A stretch of DNA of 64,000 nt from Flagellimonas zhangzhouensis (GTDB lineage: Bacteria > Bacteroidota > Bacteroidia > Flavobacteriales > Flavobacteriaceae), in assembly GCF_900102925.1 (NCBI RefSeq), contig NZ_FNKI01000001.1:1240001-1304000 (forward strand), given 5' to 3'. The notes beneath the pieces are model-generated. The model had not been told where the DNA came from, made no database searches, and worked only from the letters and a program-made list of their open reading frames with translations. Shown here in pieces: positions 1-9,116 of this stretch (position 1 is its first letter; each line of letters opens with the position of its first letter). The position numbers and the translations under genes are program-made.

Positions 1-1062
1 AATACTGATGATGGTAATTGCAAATCCGATGCAGTTGACAATGGTAAGTGCGGTGCCTTTAATTTCTGGGGAAGCATTTTGAGCCACTAAAGTGGAAAAT
101 AGGGGAGAGTCGGCAATCACTACCAAACCCCAAAAAATAAGAAAGGCTATAAAAATTGCTTCGGATGATTGACCAAATAGCAATGGCGAAACCAGGCAAC
201 AAATACAAGAAAGCAAAAGGGCCACAAAGGCCACTTTTTTGGTCCCCAATTGCTGTGATATATATCCTCCTACAATGCATGCCAATCCACCTAAGGCAAT
301 AATTAAAAAGGACCACAAAGGAATGTTAAATGCAACTTCTGGGTGTGCCCATGCATAGGTTTGCAGCATGATAGGAACAAAGGCCCAAAAGGTGTAGAGT
401 TCCCACATATGTCCAAAATAGCCAAAAGCAGCAGCACGAAACTTGGGAAACTGAAAGACTTTGACAAATGCCGATATTTCCAGTTTTTGACTTGGTCTTC
501 GGAATGGTCCATCTGGAACAAAACTCAACATAAGTACTCCTCCCAAAATTGCCAAACTGGAGGTGGCTACCAAGACCATTTTCCAAGGAAAGGCATGGGT
601 CATGTTTTTTAATAAATGCGGAAATGCAGTACCCACCACCAGGGCCCCGACAAGAAAACCCAGAGATTTGCCCAATCCTTTTTCATAATAATCTGCGGCA
701 ATCTTCATGCCTACGGGATAGATACCAGCTAAGAAAAATCCTGTGAAAAACCGAAAACTCAAAAGGCTGGTAAGGCTATTGCCATCCCAAATCACTCCAA
801 GATTAAAGATTGCACCCAAAATGGCACAGCTTAAAAACACTTTGGAGGGCGAAAAGCGGTCTGCTATGGATAAAATGGCAAAAAGTAAAGTGCCCACGAT
901 AAACCCAAACTGTACCGCCGAGGTTAAATGCCCCACAGCGCTATCATTTAACCCAAAAGTGGACACAAGATCTTGCATCACCCCATTGCCTGCAAACCAA
1001 AGTGACGTACAGCAAAACTGCGAAAACACAATGATGGGCAGTATGATTTTAGAGGGTTTCAA
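1..1062 (-). CDS. MFS transporter, 3' end cut by window edge
   Basis: Translating the minus strand gives one open frame from about 1113 to the left edge, rich in hydrophobic helices. It contains the fragment SLWFAGNGVMQDL near the start and a membrane-helix pattern typical of the major facilitator superfamily, including a central charged loop after about helix 6. It is an inner-membrane secondary transporter; the substrate cannot be told from sequence. No ATG lies near the natural N-terminus. The first in-frame stop is at 1114-1116, and a TTG at 1060-1062 would give MKPSKIILPIIV, a plausible start just before helix 1. An ATT or other rare codon further upstream is possible. About 354 codons are visible and the C-terminal helices are missing. 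Confidence 0.8.
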   Translation of the reverse strand, partial: MKPSKIILPIIVFSQFCCTSLWFAGNGVMQDLVSTFGLNDSAVGHLTSAVQFGFIVGTLLFAILSIADRFSPSKVFLSCAILGAIFNLGVIWDGNSLTSLLSFRFFTGFFLAGIYPVGMKIAADYYEKGLGKSLGFLVGALVVGTAFPHLLKNMTHAFPWKMVLVATSSLAILGGVLMLSFVPDGPFRRPSQKLEISAFVKVFQFPKFRAAAFGYFGHMWELYTFWAFVPIMLQTYAWAHPEVAFNIPLWSFLIIALGGLACIVGGYISQQLGTKKVAFVALLLSCICCLVSPLLFGQSSEAIFIAFLIFWGLVVIADSPLFSTLVAQNASPEIKGTALTIVNCIGFAITIISI

Positions 1063-1146
1063 CGACTGGAAATCAATGTTTGAGGTTAAGAACTTAAAAA
1101 CGATTGGTCTAACTTACTTATTTAGCCTTACGAATTAAGGTAATAT

Positions 1147-1860
1147 TTAATTCAATTTAAATCCCTTGTTTTCTTGAGCTTCAAAAATTGGGGGTGGTGG
1201 TGGCGGTGGAAAGGAAATATCAAAATAGTTTTCCTCCTCAAAAATCAATAGGTATCTATAATAGTCTTCGCCCATTACTAAATTCGCTAACTTAAATTGA
1301 TTTTCAATCTCTGAAAGTATCTGCTTGGTTTTTATAATTGGATATTTCTCTTCTACATACAAATAAATCAATACCTTTTTTAGAATAGGGTTTCCACTGG
1401 TGTCAATGTAGTCCACATGTTCCATAGTTTTCAATTGCTCGGCTATTGACTCAATTGGATAATATTGGTCAATGGAAACACGATAATTTTTTAATGAATC
1501 GTTCTTTATGCGAATGGTATTTCGATTGAAAAAGCATGAAGTGACGTTGCTAGTTGGGCAAATGGTAACGCCATATTGATAATGGATGGTGTCATTTAAA
1601 CTATATGTGAGTCCCGTAAATTTATCTTCACAAGATAAAAGCTGCATTTTTTCAATCAAAGATTCGAAGTTAGATGTTTCGTCAAGATTGATGACCTCAA
1701 ATTTCGGGTCGCCTTCAAACTTTAAATATTCATTTGAGTATATTTTTGAAGCAGAAAATTGAATTGGATTTCCATCTAGATAGTTTTCTGTTGAATTTTC
1801 ACAACTTAAATAGATGGTGGATGCACAAATAAGCAAGTAAACTTTGAATTGATTCTTCAT
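1147..1860 (-). CDS. Hypothetical lipoprotein with polyproline tail
   Basis: A 237-residue protein with an N-terminal hydrophobic stretch ending in a lipobox (IYLSC, lipid Cys about residue 20), so it is probably a lipoprotein of the cell envelope. The mature part has no family I recognise. It has two Cys pairs in the middle and ends with a run of seven prolines followed by a short charged tail. The MFS gene follows on the same strand after about 85 bp, and polA precedes it by 27 bp, so it may be read through from polA. Function unknown. Confidence 0.7.
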   Translation of the reverse strand: MKNQFKVYLLICASTIYLSCENSTENYLDGNPIQFSASKIYSNEYLKFEGDPKFEVINLDETSNFESLIEKMQLLSCEDKFTGLTYSLNDTIHYQYGVTICPTSNVTSCFFNRNTIRIKNDSLKNYRVSIDQYYPIESIAEQLKTMEHVDYIDTSGNPILKKVLIYLYVEEKYPIIKTKQILSEIENQFKLANLVMGEDYYRYLLIFEEENYFDISFPPPPPPPIFEAQENKGFKLN

Positions 1861-1886
1861 GTTAGGAAGTAATCAAAAAATATGCC

Positions 1887-4721
1887 TTAATGCGCCTCCA
1901 ACCAATTCTCGCCAATACCCACTTCGACATCTAGGGGAACGGATAACTCATAAGCGTGTTCCATTTCAGTTTTGATTAGTGCTTTCATTTCTTCCAACTC
2001 GGGTTTGTAGCAATCGAAAACCAATTCATCGTGCACCTGCAGCAACATTTTGGTCTTGTATTTGCCATCCGAAAGCTTTTTGTGGATGTTGATCATCGCA
2101 ATCTTGATGATGTCCGCAGCACTCCCTTGAATAGGCGCGTTTACGGCGTTGCGTTCAGCCGCGCCGCGCACCACTTGGTTCCCCGCATTGATGTCTTTTA
2201 AATAGCGACGACGCCCCAACACCGTTTGCACATACCCATGATCACGGGCAAAATCAATCTGCTCGCTGATGTAATTGCGCAATTTTGGATAGGTTTTGTA
2301 ATAGGTGTCGATGAGTTCTTTGGCCTCAGTTCGGCTCAAATCAGTTTGGTTGCTCAACCCAAAGGCCGAAACCCCATAAATAATCCCGAAGTTTACTGTT
2401 TTGGCATTGCTACGTTGTTCACGGGTCACTTCTTCAATCGGTACGTTAAACACTTTGGAAGCGGTAGATGCGTGAATGTCCTCTCCATGTTTAAAGGCTG
2501 AAATCATGGTGTCCTCATCGCTCAATGCCGCAATAATACGCAATTCTATTTGGGAATAATCCGCAGCCAATAAAACATAGTTTTCATCACGTGGGATAAA
2601 CGCTTTTCGCACTTGGCGTCCACGTTCAGTTCGGATAGGAATATTTTGCAGGTTCGGATTGTTACTGCTCAATCGGCCCGTAGCCGCTACGGTTTGCATA
2701 TAATCGGTGTGCACGCGACCTGTTTTTGGTTGCACCTCGTTGGGCAATGCATCCACATAGGTGCTTTTTAGTTTGGCCAATCCGCGGTAATCCAACACAT
2801 TTTTAATGATCTCATGATCTTTGGCCAAATAGGAGAGTACATCTTCCGAAGTGGAAAACTGTCCCGTTTTGGTCTTTTTGGGTTTGTCCACCAAATTCAA
2901 TTTTCCAAATAGGATGTCACCCAATTGTTTTGGGGAAGCAATATTGAATTCTTCGCCTGCATCTTCATAAATTTTCTTTTCCAGATCTGCAATGTCTACC
3001 TCGAGCGCAGTCGAGAGGTCATTTAAATACTTTTCATCTAAATTGATACCCTCCAATTCCATATCGGCCAAAACGCGAAGCAATGGAATTTCGATATCGT
3101 TGAACAATTTATCGGTTTGGGCTTCTTTCAACTCAGGAGTAAATTTTAATCCCAATTGAAAGGTAACATCGGCATCTTCTACTGCATATTCCGTTTGCTT
3201 TTCCAATGGAACTTGACGCATACTGAGCTGGTTCTTGCCTTTTTTACCAATCAGTTCGGTAATGGAAATGGGAGTGTAGTTGAGATAGGTCTCGGACAGC
3301 ACATCCATATTGTGGCGCATATCTGGGTTGATGAGGTAGTGGGCCAACATGGTATCGAACAATTTGCCCTTGACTTCCACACCGTAGTTTTGCATCACTT
3401 TGATGTCGTATTTTAGGTTTTGCCCCACCTTTTCAATATCCTCGGATTCGAAAAATGGGCGTAGTTTTTCAATCAAAGGTTTGGCATCGTTCTCGTTATC
3501 GGGAAATGGGACATAAAATCCTTTTCCTGGTGACCAACTAAAGGCAATGCCCACCAATTCGGCTTCCAATGGGTTTAGGGAGGTGGTTTCAGTATCAAAA
3601 CAAACGGAGGGTTGTTTCATCAGCATTTCCAAAAAGAGGTCCATGCCCAATCCGTTTTGCACGTTTTGGTACAAATGGGAAACATCGGCAATGGTTTTTC
3701 TGCTATTCACATCCTTGATGGTCGCTGCCGCTTCAGTTGGGTCTCCACCAAACAAGGTAAATTGACCACTGCCAGCAACCTTGGCCTCCTCTTTGGCGGT
3801 TTCCGTGCTGGTTACAGGGGTGCTTGCCTCGGCTTCTTCGGTAAAAAGTTTTATGAATTGATCCTTTAATCTTCGGAATTCCAATTCTTCAAAGATTTCC
3901 TGAACTTTTTCTGCATCAGGTGGACACATTTCGTAATCCTCCGCATGGAATTGTACGTCGCAATCCGTTTTTATTTCTGCCAGTTTTCGGGAAAGGCGGC
4001 CCAACTCGGCATTTTCCTCAACTTTCTCCTTCATTTTGCCTTTGAGCTGGTCGGTGTTCGCCAATAAGCCCTCCAAAGAATCGAATTGTTCCAAGAATTT
4101 TTTGGCCGTTTTGTCACCCACACCTGGCAATCCAGGAATATTGTCACTGGCATCCCCCATCATTCCCAAATAGTCAATAACTTGCTCTGGACGTTTAACT
4201 CCGAAGCGTTTTTGAATCTCGGGAATCCCCCAAATCTCAATACCGTTACCCATTCTGGCTGGACGGTACATAAAGATATTTTCACTTACCAACTGCCCAA
4301 AATCCTTGTCGGGCGTTACCATAAAAACTTTGTAATTTTCTTTTTCGGCTTGTTTGGCCAAAGTACCGATAAGATCATCCGCTTCGTAGCCCGCCAATTC
4401 CACCACGGGAATTTTCATGGCTTCCAATATTTGTTGAATATAGGGCACTGCGATTCGAATGGCATCTGGAGTCTCATCACGATTGGCTTTGTACTCCTCA
4501 AAAAGTTCAGTACGCTCCACACTGCCCCCCTTGTCAAAAGCTACGGCCAAATGGTCGGGCTGTTCACGTTTGATTACATCAAAAAGGGAATTCATGAACC
4601 CCATAATGGCGGAAGTGTCCATTCCCTTTGAATTGATTCTTGGGTTTTTGATGAGGGCGTAGTAACCACGAAATATAAGTGCGTAGGCGTCTAAAAGGAA
4701 AAGTCTTTTTTGTTCGGACAT
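1887..4721 (-). CDS. polA: DNA polymerase I
   Basis: A 944-residue family A polymerase used in Okazaki-fragment processing and excision repair. Three domains are visible in order. The 5'-3' nuclease spans residues 1 to about 290 (start FLLDAYALIFRGYYAL, helix-hairpin-helix GLPGVGDKTAKKF). A 3'-5' exonuclease spans about 350-550, with its acidic residues apparently intact (CFDTETTSLNPLE, YAVEDADVTF). The polymerase domain holds motif A (DYSQIELR), motif B (RSNAKTVNFGIIYG) and motif C (LQVHDELVF). Proofreading is therefore probably active. The ATG start matches the family N-terminus. Length is normal for Bacteroidota PolA. Confidence 0.98.
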   Translation of the reverse strand: MSEQKRLFLLDAYALIFRGYYALIKNPRINSKGMDTSAIMGFMNSLFDVIKREQPDHLAVAFDKGGSVERTELFEEYKANRDETPDAIRIAVPYIQQILEAMKIPVVELAGYEADDLIGTLAKQAEKENYKVFMVTPDKDFGQLVSENIFMYRPARMGNGIEIWGIPEIQKRFGVKRPEQVIDYLGMMGDASDNIPGLPGVGDKTAKKFLEQFDSLEGLLANTDQLKGKMKEKVEENAELGRLSRKLAEIKTDCDVQFHAEDYEMCPPDAEKVQEIFEELEFRRLKDQFIKLFTEEAEASTPVTSTETAKEEAKVAGSGQFTLFGGDPTEAAATIKDVNSRKTIADVSHLYQNVQNGLGMDLFLEMLMKQPSVCFDTETTSLNPLEAELVGIAFSWSPGKGFYVPFPDNENDAKPLIEKLRPFFESEDIEKVGQNLKYDIKVMQNYGVEVKGKLFDTMLAHYLINPDMRHNMDVLSETYLNYTPISITELIGKKGKNQLSMRQVPLEKQTEYAVEDADVTFQLGLKFTPELKEAQTDKLFNDIEIPLLRVLADMELEGINLDEKYLNDLSTALEVDIADLEKKIYEDAGEEFNIASPKQLGDILFGKLNLVDKPKKTKTGQFSTSEDVLSYLAKDHEIIKNVLDYRGLAKLKSTYVDALPNEVQPKTGRVHTDYMQTVAATGRLSSNNPNLQNIPIRTERGRQVRKAFIPRDENYVLLAADYSQIELRIIAALSDEDTMISAFKHGEDIHASTASKVFNVPIEEVTREQRSNAKTVNFGIIYGVSAFGLSNQTDLSRTEAKELIDTYYKTYPKLRNYISEQIDFARDHGYVQTVLGRRRYLKDINAGNQVVRGAAERNAVNAPIQGSAADIIKIAMINIHKKLSDGKYKTKMLLQVHDELVFDCYKPELEEMKALIKTEMEHAYELSVPLDVEVGIGENWLEAH

Positions 4722-4824
4722 GTATTTTCAGTTGTCAATTAGCAATGTTCAATAAACAATATGAGGTTCCCAAAATAGGATGGGGATTAAAAGTACGAAT
4801 TGATGTTTTAATAGAAGCAAGAAA

Positions 4825-4860
4825 CTAGATGTTAGATTTGAGAACGCTTCGCTTCTAGAT
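4825..4860. repeat. Left arm of inverted intergenic repeat
   Basis: The segment holds AGAACGCTTCGCTTCTAGA. Its reverse complement (TCTAGAAGCGAAGCGTTCT) closely matches 5495-5513 (TCTAACAGCGAAGCGTTCT), with two differences over 19 bases. The two copies are inverted and bracket the small membrane-protein gene at 4900-5412. The rest of 4722-4899 holds no gene that I can see. Confidence 0.6.
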
Positions 4861-4899
4861 ATTGGATACAAGAGTCAGGATGCAAGAGGAAGAATTAAT

Positions 4900-5412
4900 T
4901 CACAAGGTTTTTTTAATAAATTTCCTGTATTTGGGACCAAATAATAATTCATTTAAATAATGATCTGGTGGAGTTAGGGAAACCTTGATTTTTGGATTTT
5001 TAGTTTTGAGCCAATTATAAAATTCAACAAATTCATCATTAATAGAAACAGCTTGAAATTTTTTAGATTTTCTACTTTTATTTGTTTTAAAATAAATTCT
5101 GTTCATGTCGGGAGCTTTTTGAACAGATATGTATTTTATTTCAACCAAGTCGGAATATTGAATTCTAGTTTTTTGTTTTTTTAAATGAAAATCAATTATG
5201 ATTTCAGTCTCTTCAAAAAAAATACTAAACACAATATTTCTTAAGTATAAGGCAATTGAAACCAAAATCAATAGTGTAAAGCAAATGGTAGTAGTCTTCA
5301 AAAATATTGAAGTAGTTGCTGAGAATAGGCCATAACCGATTAAGCACAATATAATTGAGGCAAAAATTGCTTCAAAAATAAAATAGCTTGAGGATGAATA
5401 GTATTTGGTCAT
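4900..5412 (-). CDS. Small membrane protein with PH-like tail
   Basis: A 170-residue protein. Two hydrophobic helices (about residues 10-31 and 36-62) are followed by a cytoplasmic segment of about 105 residues. That segment reads EETEIIIDF, then a basic loop, then a beta-rich stretch, a layout seen in bacterial PH-domain membrane proteins; this is weak resemblance, not recognition. It is AT-rich compared with its neighbours. It stands alone, bracketed by inverted AGCGAAGCG repeats, which hints that the gene may be an insertion in the polA to asparaginase interval. Function unknown. Confidence 0.65.
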   Translation of the reverse strand: MTKYYSSSSYFIFEAIFASIILCLIGYGLFSATTSIFLKTTTICFTLLILVSIALYLRNIVFSIFFEETEIIIDFHLKKQKTRIQYSDLVEIKYISVQKAPDMNRIYFKTNKSRKSKKFQAVSINDEFVEFYNWLKTKNPKIKVSLTPPDHYLNELLFGPKYRKFIKKTL

Positions 5413-5439
5413 TTTTTTATTGAAATCGTTTACCTTGAC

Positions 5440-5519
5440 TCTAGAAGCGCTCTTAATTCTTGAATCTAAAAGCGCAGCGGTCTAGCATCTCACGTCTAAC
5501 AGCGAAGCGTTCTAACTTC
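5440..5519. repeat. Right arm and degenerate AGCG(A/C)AGCG repeats
   Basis: This stretch carries several degenerate units: TCTAGAAGCGC, TCTAAAAGCGCAGCGGTCTAG and TCTAACAGCGAAGCGTTCTA. They are separated by short TCT-rich spacers. The last unit matches the reverse complement of 4842-4860 and runs up to the stop codon of the next gene. It resembles the short interspersed intergenic repeats common in Flavobacteriaceae. Confidence 0.6.
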
Positions 5520-6511
5520 TATTCATAAAAACTGATCACCTCTCGATTCTCGTGACCTTTTTCGGAATATTCCCGATAGGTAAACCCAGGGTGAACACAA
5601 TAGCCACCTGTTTCTCCATTTTTATTGATGGCCAAGAATCCGATTTGGAAATCTTTTCGGCCCTTATTTTTTTTCATGATGCGTTTTACACCCTCTTCGC
5701 AGGCTTCTTGTGGACTTTTACCTTGACGCATCAATTCCACAATTAAAAAACTGCCTACAGTACGGATTACTTCTTCACCCACTCCCGTAGCGGTAGCACC
5801 ACCGACTTCATTATCGATAAAAAGTCCAGCGCCAATAATGGGGGAGTCTCCAACACGACCTCCTACTTTGTAGGCCATGCCACTCGTGGTACATGCTCCA
5901 GCAATATCCCCGTTGGCATCGATGGCCAACATGCCAATGGTATCGTGGTTTTCTATGTTGATGGTGGTTTCATATTTCGAGGTTTTTAACCACTCTTCGT
6001 ATTGTTTTCGGGTACTTTCTGTAAACAAATCCTCTTTTTTGAAGCCTTGCTCATAGGCGAATTTTTCGGCACCTTTTCCAGCTAAAATAATGTGTGGGGT
6101 TTCTTCCATCACTTTACGGGCTACCGAAACGGGGTGCGCAATATTTTGTAGGTAGACCACGGAACCGCAATTCCCATCTTTGTCCATGATGCAGGCATCC
6201 AAAGTCACGTTGCCATCACGGTCTGGACGACCACCTTTACCCACGGTCTCGTTGGTTACATCAGCTTCTTCCACCATCACACCTTGTTCTACGGCATCGA
6301 GGGCATTTCCACCAGCGCTCAATACTTCCCATGCTTTGTTGGTGGCATTGAGAAAATTCCAAGTGCAAACCACAATAGGTTTTATGGGTTCTATCGCAGC
6401 AATCGCAGCTGCTTCGGACTTAGTTTCGGTTTTACAAGAGGCCAATGTGGTGGCAGAAACCAGTCCTGCAGCGGTAAGGCTCGAATTTTTAAGGAATTTG
6501 CGTCGTTCCAT
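5519..6511 (-). CDS. Exported N4-(beta-GlcNAc)-L-asparaginase, Ntn hydrolase
   Basis: A 330-residue glycosylasparaginase-family (aspartylglucosaminidase) protein, which cleaves the GlcNAc-Asn bond of glycoasparagine. The precursor cuts itself in two before a Thr nucleophile, here Thr191 in ENHDTIGMLAID. The upstream GGRPDRDG and downstream GRVGDSPIIGAGLF segments fit the family. The N-terminus carries twin arginines (MERRKFLKNSS), a hydrophobic helix, and LASC, a possible lipobox with Cys26. It is probably exported by Tat and may be lipid-anchored. It is divergent from cutC with a 40-bp gap. It may help degrade glycoprotein glycans. Confidence 0.93.
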   Translation of the reverse strand: MERRKFLKNSSLTAAGLVSATTLASCKTETKSEAAAIAAIEPIKPIVVCTWNFLNATNKAWEVLSAGGNALDAVEQGVMVEEADVTNETVGKGGRPDRDGNVTLDACIMDKDGNCGSVVYLQNIAHPVSVARKVMEETPHIILAGKGAEKFAYEQGFKKEDLFTESTRKQYEEWLKTSKYETTINIENHDTIGMLAIDANGDIAGACTTSGMAYKVGGRVGDSPIIGAGLFIDNEVGGATATGVGEEVIRTVGSFLIVELMRQGKSPQEACEEGVKRIMKKNKGRKDFQIGFLAINKNGETGGYCVHPGFTYREYSEKGHENREVISFYE

Positions 6512-6551
6512 GCGTTGGTATGTTTACTTTTAAGGGTCATAAATATACAAT

Positions 6552-7271
6552 ATGCTGGTAGAAGTTTGTGCCAATTCGTTGGAATCGGCAGTGAATGCGG
6601 AAAGGGCTGGGGCGGACAGAATTGAGCTGTGTTCGGAGCTTGGTGTTGGAGGCATAACTCCCTCAGCTGGACTTATCCGATTGGTTAAAAAGGAGTTGAA
6701 TATTCCTGTACATGTGCTGCTGCGTCCGAGAGGGGGGCATTTCACCTATTCGGATTATGAATTTGAGGTAATGAAAGCCGATATTTTAGCTTGTAAAGAA
6801 ATGGGGGTCGATGGGATTGTGTCTGGTATTTTAGATCCTGATTTTACAGTTGATATTGAAAGAACTAAAGTTCTTGTCGAACTGAGTGGGGAGTTGCATT
6901 TTGTTTTCCATCGCGCTTTTGATTGGGTGGCGAATCCGTCAAAAGCCATAAAACAATTGGAATCCATCGGAGTGCAGACAGTATTGACTTCTGGTGGCAA
7001 AACTTCAGCAGAACTAGGATTGAAAAATTTGAAGACATGGCAGCAGCAAACCACCATGACGATTATGGCTGGGGGAGGGGTCTCATCAGCTAATGCGTTG
7101 AAGTTTAAAAATGAAGGCTTAATTGCTATTCACTGTTCAGGATCTTCTTTTCAGAATGCAGTGAACATCAGTAACAAAATAAGCATGAACTCGTCTAAAC
7201 ATTTGGTGGAAGACCAAGTTGCAGTTTCCAATCCAGAAGTGCTCAAGGCCATTGTGGCAGCCGTTAAATAA
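6552..7271 (+). CDS. cutC: CutC family protein (copper homeostasis protein)
   Basis: A 239-residue TIM-barrel protein of the CutC family. The N-terminus VEVCANSLESA followed by GADRIELCSEL, and the RPRGGHFTYSD segment, are diagnostic. The family was named for copper tolerance in E. coli, but its biochemical role is unclear. It is cytoplasmic, with no signal peptide. It shares a short divergent intergenic region with the glycosylasparaginase gene, a pairing that may be functional since the two promoters must overlap. Confidence 0.93.
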   Translation: MLVEVCANSLESAVNAERAGADRIELCSELGVGGITPSAGLIRLVKKELNIPVHVLLRPRGGHFTYSDYEFEVMKADILACKEMGVDGIVSGILDPDFTVDIERTKVLVELSGELHFVFHRAFDWVANPSKAIKQLESIGVQTVLTSGGKTSAELGLKNLKTWQQQTTMTIMAGGGVSSANALKFKNEGLIAIHCSGSSFQNAVNISNKISMNSSKHLVEDQVAVSNPEVLKAIVAAVK

Positions 7272-7305
7272 TATTTAAAAGCACTGCTAGATAGGAGATT
7301 AACCC

Positions 7306-7313
7306 TAATTTTG
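7306..7313 (+). promoter_or_regulatory. Candidate -7 box upstream of metallophosphoesterase
   Basis: TAATTTTG fits the Bacteroidota TAnnTTTG consensus. It sits 13 bp before the start codon and implies a very short leader. No convincing TTG lies at the -33 distance. Confidence 0.3.
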
Positions 7314-7326
7314 CAAAAAAGATTGT

Positions 7327-8562
7327 ATGTCGAGATTTATTGTGTTGGCCATTATTTATATGATTTTGGCTACTTATGGTTTTCAAGCATTTAGGACCTT
7401 ATTTAAAAGTCCATGGATGCATTGGACCTATATTGCCCTGTTCTTGGGCGCCTTATTATTTTTGGCTGTTAAGGTGATGACTTATGACCCTAGTGATGGG
7501 TTTAAAGGAACTGCAGCCATTGCAGGAAGCATTTTTGCCGCCTTTTTTCTGTTGGCTTTGGTTTTGGGTTTCTTTCTTTTGTTGGAAGATGTGGTACGGT
7601 TGATTGGCTACGGTTACAATAAAATAGTTGGAGTTTCTGATGCCGATACAGGTTATTTTCCATCCCGAAGAAAATTTATCAGTGGTTTGGCCCTTGGTTT
7701 GGCCTCTTTGCCTTTTGGTGCATTGCTCTATGGCATGTATCGAGGTAAATACAACTACCAAGTTTTAAAATACGAGCTTGAGTTTGATGATTTACCTGAT
7801 GCTTTTCACAACTATCAAATCACCCAGATTAGTGATGTGCACAGTGGTAGTTTTGATGATTACCAAAAAGTAGAATATGGGGTAAACTTGGTGAATGAAC
7901 AACAAAGTGATGTGATTTTCTTTACGGGTGACATTGTAAACAATCGTTCTGAAGAGTTGAAACCTTGGAAGGAGGTATTTTCCCGTTTGGAGGCGAAAGA
8001 TGGAGTCTTTTCCATTTTAGGAAACCACGATTATGGGGATTATGCCGTTTGGGATACCGAAGAAGCCAAAGCCCAAAACTTGGAAGACCTTAAGGCCATG
8101 CAAAAAGAAATGGGTTTTGACCTGATTTTGAATTCTAACCGTTATTTGGAGAAAGATGGCGAAAAAATTGCTTTGGTCGGTGTTGAAAACTGGGGCCGTG
8201 GTGGATTTATAAAAGCTGGGGACCTACAATTGGCCAAGGAGGGCGTCCATCAAGATGACTTCAAAATATTATTGAGCCACGATCCATCCCACTGGGAAGA
8301 TGTAGTGATTCATGATGACTACCATTTTCATTTAACATTGAGTGGTCACACCCATGGAATGCAATTTGGCGTTGAGATTCCTGGATGGGTAAAATGGAGT
8401 CCTGTAAAATGGCGTTACAAATATTGGGCTGGTATTTATAAAGAAATGGATCAGTTCATCAATGTGAACCGAGGTTTTGGTTTTATTGGTTACCCTGGTC
8501 GTTTTGGTATTTGGCCAGAGGTGTCTGTAATCACCTTAAAGAAAAAAGGAAAGGTTGCTTAA
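7327..8562 (+). CDS. Membrane-anchored metallophosphoesterase
   Basis: A 411-residue protein with three N-terminal hydrophobic helices (about residues 3-20, 32-50, 62-88), a fourth at about 118-135, and a calcineurin-like phosphoesterase domain from about 160. The metal ligands are present: D170 and H172 in QISDVHSG, GDIVNN at about 201, GNHDY at about 232, and SGHTHG near 340. This arrangement resembles the YaeI/YkuE group, which acts at the membrane on lipid-linked substrates, but the substrate here is unknown. An arginine pair precedes the fourth helix (PSRRKFISG), resembling a Tat motif, so the catalytic domain probably faces the periplasm. Confidence 0.93.
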   Translation: MSRFIVLAIIYMILATYGFQAFRTLFKSPWMHWTYIALFLGALLFLAVKVMTYDPSDGFKGTAAIAGSIFAAFFLLALVLGFFLLLEDVVRLIGYGYNKIVGVSDADTGYFPSRRKFISGLALGLASLPFGALLYGMYRGKYNYQVLKYELEFDDLPDAFHNYQITQISDVHSGSFDDYQKVEYGVNLVNEQQSDVIFFTGDIVNNRSEELKPWKEVFSRLEAKDGVFSILGNHDYGDYAVWDTEEAKAQNLEDLKAMQKEMGFDLILNSNRYLEKDGEKIALVGVENWGRGGFIKAGDLQLAKEGVHQDDFKILLSHDPSHWEDVVIHDDYHFHLTLSGHTHGMQFGVEIPGWVKWSPVKWRYKYWAGIYKEMDQFINVNRGFGFIGYPGRFGIWPEVSVITLKKKGKVA

Positions 8563-8567
8563 AGCAA

Positions 8568-9029
8568 TTATTTCCAATGTTCCGATTTTAAGCTCATAGT
8601 GGCTTTCAGAATATCCTTTTGGGAAATTTGGCCTACAAGTTTGCCGTTCTCAACAATGGGGAAACGTCTTCTTCTTACTTCGAGGAATTTCTTGGCTGCA
8701 TCAAAGATATTCATGTTGCCATCGATGGTCTCAACATTTTTGATCATGCGAAGACCTACTTTACGCTCGGCCATGGGCATATTGTAGTATCTGCTATCAC
8801 TGATATGCTTGATGCAGTCACCCTCTGAAATCATCCCGATAAGTTCGTTTTTATCGTTAACTACGGGTCCTCCTGAAATTCTGTATTTCAACAATGCTTC
8901 AATAACTTCTTCAACGGGTTGTTCTGGGCTAAAGGTGATGAGGTTTCGAGTCATATAATCACTCACTTTTAGTCTTGTTTCTTTGGGAATCTCCTTGACT
9001 CTTCTTCCTGTGTAACTTTTAATTGCCAT
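8568..9029 (-). CDS. Two-CBS-domain protein
   Basis: A 153-residue cytoplasmic protein made almost entirely of two CBS repeats. The first spans about residues 24-80 (YMTRNLITFSPEQPVEEVIE ... GMISEGDCI). The second spans about 92-148 (VETIDGNMNIFDAAKKF ... VGQISQKDIL). CBS pairs bind adenine nucleotides and normally regulate a partner, but no partner enzyme is adjacent. It is convergent with the metallophosphoesterase gene, with only 5 bp between them. Confidence 0.92.
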   Translation of the reverse strand: MAIKSYTGRRVKEIPKETRLKVSDYMTRNLITFSPEQPVEEVIEALLKYRISGGPVVNDKNELIGMISEGDCIKHISDSRYYNMPMAERKVGLRMIKNVETIDGNMNIFDAAKKFLEVRRRRFPIVENGKLVGQISQKDILKATMSLKSEHWK

Positions 9030-9116
9030 GACGATATATTTATGTGTTGCCTATTAAAGATACTGAAATTCAGTGAGATAATTATCTACCTGTTGGGGGT
9101 GAATACTTGAATTAAG

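Noticed and set aside
743-1138. Plus-strand open frame of 131 codons
   Set aside because: It is antisense to the MFS transporter and has a shadow-like composition (Lys, Pro and Ser rich, no domain). The opposite strand translates to clear membrane helices.
8568-9029. CBS protein as an IMP dehydrogenase fragment
   Set aside because: The frame is complete with its own start and stop, and contains only the two CBS repeats with no barrel sequence around it.
9098-9106. Single GGTGAATAC similar to the LytTR-type half-site, 68 bp upstream of the CBS gene
   Set aside because: No partner copy at plus or minus 21 bp, and no A-tract; a chance match is likely.
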